From: a virus
Virus record (IMG/VR): IMGVR_UViG_3300008117_000187
Coordinates: 1-31,815 of that record
DNA length: 31,815 bases
Strand: one strand, 5' to 3'
The notes beneath the pieces are model-generated. The model saw nothing but the letters and a program-made list of their open reading frames with translations, searched no databases and was not told the DNA's origin. Position numbers and translations under genes: made by a program. Numbering within the stretch: the first letter of the stretch is position 1; each line of letters opens with the position of its first letter. Below are positions 28,801 to 31,815 of this stretch, in pieces.

Positions 28801-30861
28801 GAAAATACTATTCCAAGTAGTTCCATTTGTTGAATATCTAAAAGTAACACCTCTAGAGGCTGCTGCTATAGCAGTTCTTCCGTCATATTCTAATCTAAAT
28901 GATCCTACGGCGGAACCAAAGCTTTTTGAAACTATAGCTCCACGCCCAAAATACATGTCACTAAATATTTGAAATCTACAGCGTAATGTAAATTCTGAAG
29001 AATTGAAATTTGTATTTAATATTGATATACTGTCATTTACGCCGTTAAAGTAAATTACTTTATCATCTTCCCATTTGCCTACTACATAAGCTGGGGGTGT
29101 ATTTGACACTATTTTTGGCGCGCCACCTATTATCAAATCATTATTTCCGGATCTATCAAATATTTGTTTGTTTTTATTATTGAAATGCAATAATAATTGT
29201 GTGCCTGATATAGCTGATAATGGAATATCAGCTTCCGGTCTTGTAAAATCACCAGTATATACTGCTGTATTAGTAATTCTGAAATTTTTTAATGATAATC
29301 CATCTAAATTTTCATTCAATAAAAAACTCGAACCTATATACTGCCTATTACCAAAACTAAATGTTGTTGCAGCGGTACCATAAGAACCTTGCAAAATTCC
29401 ATCTAGATATAATTTAATGGGTTGGCCGGCTTCCCTCACAAGCGCACAATGATACCACACACCCGGCACAATAACTGAACCTATAATACGTTGTGAACCA
29501 TTATCCTGATAGGATATTTTATCATTTGCATTATTTATATATAAAACAGCACCGGGGTCACTAACTGATCCCCTGCAATCTAAAATAATAAAATTAGATA
29601 CATTATTACTATCAGTTTTGAACCATGTTTCTACAGTAAAACTATTTAATCCTGGGCTAGCTAATGAAATTTGTGGATATATAGCCCCCGATGATCTAAA
29701 ATATCCGCAATTTGTATATGTAGTAAATGGTGATACTGGAGCAGCATTAATCAATGTGCTATTAACAAATTTTCTGCGTATGCCATTTAAATAATTTTCG
29801 CCACATAAAATTAGGAACTCTACATTTGATTCTATTGGCAACGTAGAAGGATTTGCACCACCGTTTGTTGTTTTTGATGTTAAATTATTTGGTTTTGTAA
29901 AATTTTGGGTATAGAGTGCTTGTTTTTTTGTAATGCGGAAGTTATAGAGATAACCATGCATATAGTTGCTAGTTACAGTACGGTCTCTGCCCAAAAATAA
30001 TGTATTTTTTGAAAAATTGAAATTATTTGCAATATTGATATCATTACTTTTTATACCATCAACATATACATTTATTTTATTGCTAGTACGTGTGACCGCG
30101 ATATGAGTCCATGTATTTTGTGGTACAGGTAAATTACTGGTTACTCCTGAAATAGAAACAAAATTACTACTTAAAACATCTATATTTAAATTCGCTAATG
30201 ATACGATTCGATGATTTCTTACTTCGGATAAATAGCACCAAAAATCAATGGTAAAATCATTTGTAGATAAATTAAATGCTTCATTTGTATCATTTAATAG
30301 ATATCCTCCATTATTAAAATAAATTGACCAGGTGTTTGTATTATAAGGATTAAAGGATCCCTGTGTTACATTGCCCGTAACTAAAATATCTGAATTGGAT
30401 GCAAAATCAACAATAGTTTCATCTAATTGAGGCAAACCATAAAAAAACAATTCATCATTATTGCTTGCTGATAATCTCAAATAGTATTGACTCCCATTAG
30501 AAGTAGATACTGCATTATCAAATTTTAATGTCTGCCAAATTTCAGATATATCTCCATTAATACCACCAGAATTATCACCAGCAGGAAAATTACTTACAGG
30601 TACAACTAAAGAACCCAATTCTATATTATAAGAATCATATAATTTGCACGAAAATTTTCCGGTTGCATTTTGTGATCTAGATTGTATATTAAAAGATACT
30701 CCCCATATAGTCGAACCATCACCAATAAAATTATTGATATCAATGGGCGTCGTACCAATATTCAAAACATTTGTTTGTGATGTTATATCAGTATTGGTTA
30801 TAGTTCGGGCGAAAATATTATCGGTTAAATTACCACTAGCAATTGTAAAAAGTGTTGACAT
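22834..30861 (-). CDS. Giant LamG/G8/beta-helix adhesin or tail fibre (2675 aa)
   Basis: A 2675-aa Asn/Ser/Thr-rich beta protein. Eight LamG/concanavalin-A-like domains are visible at about 195-325, 400-545, 610-775, 865-995, 1090-1235, 1315-1465, 1560-1710 and 2145-2290. Each has a (F)T-(I/V)-(E/D)-x-W-like strand, W-x-H-x-A-V/L-x-R/K, Y-V-D/N-G and a closing R-I-T-x-x-x-x-Y-x-x-x-F motif. A G8-like segment (about 1750-1930, with NWLSGDSLLLLP and NISIKGL) leads into a right-handed beta-helix (about 1940-2095). A second beta-helix-like stretch is at 2315-2530. A C-terminal beta module (2560-2675) is shared with the next fibre. No signal peptide; it is probably a virion glycan-binding fibre. 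A TAAATA box is 7 nt before the ATG. Confidence 0.87.
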   Translation of the reverse strand: MSTLFTIASGNLTDNIFARTITNTDITSQTNVLNIGTTPIDINNFIGDGSTIWGVSFNIQSRSQNATGKFSCKLYDSYNIELGSLVVPVSNFPAGDNSGGINGDISEIWQTLKFDNAVSTSNGSQYYLRLSASNNDELFFYGLPQLDETIVDFASNSDILVTGNVTQGSFNPYNTNTWSIYFNNGGYLLNDTNEAFNLSTNDFTIDFWCYLSEVRNHRIVSLANLNIDVLSSNFVSISGVTSNLPVPQNTWTHIAVTRTSNKINVYVDGIKSNDINIANNFNFSKNTLFLGRDRTVTSNYMHGYLYNFRITKKQALYTQNFTKPNNLTSKTTNGGANPSTLPIESNVEFLILCGENYLNGIRRKFVNSTLINAAPVSPFTTYTNCGYFRSSGAIYPQISLASPGLNSFTVETWFKTDSNNVSNFIILDCRGSVSDPGAVLYINNANDKISYQDNGSQRIIGSVIVPGVWYHCALVREAGQPIKLYLDGILQGSYGTAATTFSFGNRQYIGSSFLLNENLDGLSLKNFRITNTAVYTGDFTRPEADIPLSAISGTQLLLHFNNKNKQIFDRSGNNDLIIGGAPKIVSNTPPAYVVGKWEDDKVIYFNGVNDSISILNTNFNSSEFTLRCRFQIFSDMYFGRGAIVSKSFGSAVGSFRLEYDGRTAIAAASRGVTFRYSTNGTTWNSIFMIRNDDMGLWGGRSTHIYDMAFVSVDNTLKAYVNGVLLSSVNLASPIFSDSQPIYIGNDGNGHFYGHIDNVTLLNKAVYTSNFSITARDYYLKDAVFCIDGNVDASSLDSTHSQFKDESSYNRTIYSTFPGPISNKSSVATQRSLIDTKKYSYAFSPNYINHKNVYADYIEFENTNDFNPQTWLGFTIECWVKTNNKNLAKQPIFNIANSYFNLNLQNGIPVFGDLIISDTQLDNNWHHIAVVMNMFNVYLYVDGILKQTSFYQTYTGGTMRIGADFSTPINVFDGYISDLRITKNQALYVNDFTPPTSTLTVNGNGGALYGNTPTEYPLIENVLLLEADDKSTNPATDISYPNLLNGASITQAPSAEFSPFSPEEIYNKYSHGGSIYFDGTGDLITVSEKNDEYTFGSSDFTVEFWYYAVGDPTGDTPLLTWQGTDTLADGIKFSFINSNEIRAELGNNNIADVTLNGTGSFTNQWNHIALTRSSNNYRLFINGKTARTLSYVGLNLFNDNNSIKLGENNCKGYMSDVRITKGECLYNEFFIPSSSALTLTDNGATGFGATLLTVSPNLLINGIKAGIYDASANNNILLEGNSFAVSLDDTVNASTNYKENTLIFNGRKNNNYLQLPASLSLDFSNDFWIDFWMKSSKFGHDTLSRRIITLGSVSSVSALHVCINATGNDRKLQLFSNTNILSTNFDYADGIWHHVGIGRKGSTLSVYRDGVFDASAINSVNYNDGIVNGAFVGIYGDASRNKGRYDGKLTSIRIINGECVHTSNYALPSAAATLTQDGGTGVNNMGNVSLFLKLNNIIAPVNSHIITSAAEKLSSITEYSKTGNLTNFYALTSSRLPSRSAPGTTASLFIPGNRFLRAPLTNFQSKGDWTIETYVYPLTSAKENTVIFGLTERTILSINDLSLCYSDGAYKLRNSLLPNGINLSAAGSLSAWSHVAVCKKNNNLSMYVNGTRTTASTANIDVQMNPLSTTAMLIGALGVDDAFGAQAVFYGDIYNTRIIDGRALYDGNFNTTTVVVPSTLSATADTVFLYNNAKDTLYYKPGPIEKTVITGYLNGNEKTQLTVNNSLSDTLLNNISIQNGGVLTSPSNTNSNINITNNGLKIGAGGKFVLSAGFGYKKTVNLVESKIHVMHGGSLQVAGLQKTGYVTLTGSHAASSTVFTFNETPVNWLSGDSLLLLPTSAAAAQFDELTARSTVNNRLSTTSASVYIHQNYDGIPTVVNASRNISIKGLNSSRRGWIQFDKSSNSYICDTEFENLGMDGVTTESLIFNVNQDGYALLSGCYIDGTGSTNVNGNNLFDKCYNLNLLNNTFYNHSGDALCINKSLYNSNISNNLLLRSGLNGLRFENISLNADVVMSNNIAIANGSRGTFIDNVDGYVNGIKNWLNTSHGLYFATPSKGENIDLTNNDTVVNDEATNNTVSFDTPFADSFPEETCTGSYTKSISWNKNSSYLFEDDFTIEGFFKFNAASTQESRLFVTNPGVEGIGSIKLTYVVNTRVLKFYTNESTNTAKITVTVPYAPLSIWHHIAVCREDGVISLYFNGERLGTYSSNFEFDGTVAGIAIGSSTLDSISKSVYGFRVLRSAVYASQNNITIPITPFTVDSDTVLLYKRTIKTGTTNINNIENYYNTAGGMFVDGSNTNIENTTISNISSVNNTTFGISISSTNNDYRESMSVTAKDLYIEGNKTIGFIINNMTTILSGVYIANSTNNNAQFKLGSGFTKINGLTSLMGNNNPNIIIHSSKSYNPVNFNKVFLDKSTLLTNNYTGIPLYIRDTEFSNFNFDNSTISNVTTGYSISLSGYVLGSYQFTNTSITSAGVQNLSCLPVRNIKTAGVVFMNKNGVVGNHESYTRLGKRSTDTTLSAGNVAEKLTPYSATDKFKSGSKFVSINDGNDVTVKLNVAVSNDYNGNNPRLIIKKNSSIGIPQDHILYTIPKTTTYTAVTATTPVVQGNGIMEFYVDCDGTIGSIYVDDWKLINN

Positions 30862-30868
30862 ATTATTT

Positions 30869-30874
30869 TATTTA
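30869..30874 (-). promoter_or_regulatory. Late-promoter-like TAAATA box (giant fibre)
   Basis: Reads TTTAAATA on the minus strand, 7 nt before ATG 30861, as at DUF1501 #1. It lies in the 16-nt gap after the preceding fibre gene. Confidence 0.55.
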
Positions 30875-30877
30875 AAA

Positions 30878-31815
30878 TTAAATTGTTGAAGTTTGCCATT
30901 TGGCTATGTGTATCTGATTACCAGAACCAATCAGTTCGACAAAAGATTCTAGGTATGCTTTTTGTTGCCATGTAGAAGTATTTTGATTTGACAACGATAA
31001 TGTAATAGTACTCCAATTACCATTTGTATTAGGCAACTGTCCTACTACTACTTCCTCATTTATTCCTAATAATGAATTTTTATCTACTTTTAATGAAGCA
31101 CCACCAGTATATGATTGGGGTGTTTTATAAGTCAATGAAATTCCTCTTATAAAAGAACTAGGTGAAACGGGTATCATTTTCAATGAGCTTCTTACAGGAT
31201 ATTGATTTGAAATTGATTCGAGCTTTTCCGTTGCAACATTTAAGTATGTTGTAGATGTATCCAACGAAACTTTACCACCTCTAGTCCATCGATAATGTTC
31301 ATTTGAATTGTTATTAGCATATTGTATAGCAAATCCAGATTCTTTATAATTATATGGTTGATAACCCACTATAGTCTCTGCATTTACTACCTCATTAATA
31401 AAATTGCATTTATTGAAGACATATGAACCTTCTACGTAATCTACATTATATCCCAAAACTAGAGGATTTCCTAAAGTAGATAAATCAGAATCATTGATTT
31501 CTAATTTTTCAAATGTTGAATTTGAAATATCTATCAAACTAGATGATAGAGTATTATTTGAAACAAATTTCAATCTATTTAAACTTAATGGATAATAGGA
31601 TTTAGCATTTTTTATTTCAATAAATGCTTTAGGCATATTGCTATATTCGCCTATCATTTGCCCATTCAAATTAAATAATGTACCTGCATCTGTTTCAAAA
31701 GGTGTTAATGAGGGGGTGAATTTTTTATTATATTTCACACCGTATGCTATTTTAGTACAACCTACATATCCGCATAAGGATTCACCAAATGTTGTTCTGG
31801 TAAACGGCCTAGCAC
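30878..31815 (-). CDS. Fibre protein, 5' end beyond the window
   Basis: C-terminal part of a fibre-like protein. The frame stays open from 30878 to the right edge. Its first visible residues read ARPFTRTTFGESLCGYVGCT, then KIAYGVKYNKKF, so the GTG at 31738 is internal and the start is off-window. Asn/Ser-rich beta segments follow (NRLKFVSNNTLSSSLIDISN; STFEKLEIND), possibly beta-helix. The C-terminal module HYRWTRGGKVSLDTSTTY, then SLKVDKNSLLGINEEVVV is homologous to the end of the 2675-aa protein. The gene is directly upstream of the giant fibre on the same strand, 16 nt apart. Probably another virion fibre. Confidence 0.75.
   Translation of the reverse strand, partial: ARPFTRTTFGESLCGYVGCTKIAYGVKYNKKFTPSLTPFETDAGTLFNLNGQMIGEYSNMPKAFIEIKNAKSYYPLSLNRLKFVSNNTLSSSLIDISNSTFEKLEINDSDLSTLGNPLVLGYNVDYVEGSYVFNKCNFINEVVNAETIVGYQPYNYKESGFAIQYANNNSNEHYRWTRGGKVSLDTSTTYLNVATEKLESISNQYPVRSSLKMIPVSPSSFIRGISLTYKTPQSYTGGASLKVDKNSLLGINEEVVVGQLPNTNGNWSTITLSLSNQNTSTWQQKAYLESFVELIGSGNQIHIAKWQTSTI

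Noticed and set aside
31736-31738. GTG as start of the last minus-strand gene
   Set aside because: The frame is open upstream to the window edge with plausible protein sequence and no promoter box, so the gene is 5'-truncated by the window.

Overview
The window looks like part of a large T4-like tailed-phage genome, not a cellular chromosome. It is AT-rich and densely packed, with many 4-nt ATGA overlaps between genes. It carries a holin/endolysin pair, very large tail-fibre or adhesin genes, and small proteins of the kind found in T4-like cyanophages. It also has phage-typical housekeeping genes (ThyX, MoxR/VWA pair, pyrimidine-dimer glycosylase, UV endonuclease). No ribosomal, tRNA or central-metabolism genes were seen. 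The host is probably a planctomycete or verrucomicrobium. This is inferred from three exported proteins of families that are hallmarks of that phylum group: one PSCyt1/DUF1549/DUF1553 cytochrome-type protein and two Tat-exported DUF1501 proteins.

Layout. 1-960 (+): lysis cassette with a GH46-chitosanase-like endolysin, a 56-aa holin and a strong terminator. 974-1453 (+): unknown gene. 1448-5400 (-): two small related proteins, metallophosphatase, TilS-like ATPase, a secreted small protein, a membrane peptide, a cupin-like protein, a basic phage protein, and three overlapping mini-genes. 5400-10924 (-): DUF1501 #1, an unknown gene, ThyX, then the 992-aa PSCyt1/DUF1549/DUF1553 protein. 10952-11781 (-): ExoX-C-like protein and small proteins. 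11794-15899 (-): apparent operon of DUF1501 #2, coiled-coil protein, two lipoproteins and UvdE. 15947-16129 (+): 60-aa tail-fibre-like module. 16126-19263 (-): unknown gene, MoxR ATPase, terminator, VWA/metallopeptidase. 19262-20189 (+): pyrimidine-dimer glycosylase and an unknown gene. 20186-22030 (-): repeat-containing fibre. 22103-22630 (+): second tail-fibre-like module. 22543-31815 (-): small protein, a 2675-aa LamG/G8/beta-helix adhesin, and the C-terminal part of another fibre protein running off the right edge.

Two things stand out. First, a phage encodes an exported PSCyt/DUF1501 set that belongs to the envelope biology of its presumed hosts. Second, a T4-late-promoter-like hexamer TAAATA lies exactly 5 nt before the ATG of ten genes, and 0 to 7 nt before the first possible start codon of three more. 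T4 late transcription starts only a few nucleotides after this box, so the mRNAs would begin at or next to the start codon. That suggests leaderless late mRNAs. The same motif precedes both fibre genes and all three PSCyt/DUF1501 genes, so the host-type exported proteins are probably made late, with the virion proteins.
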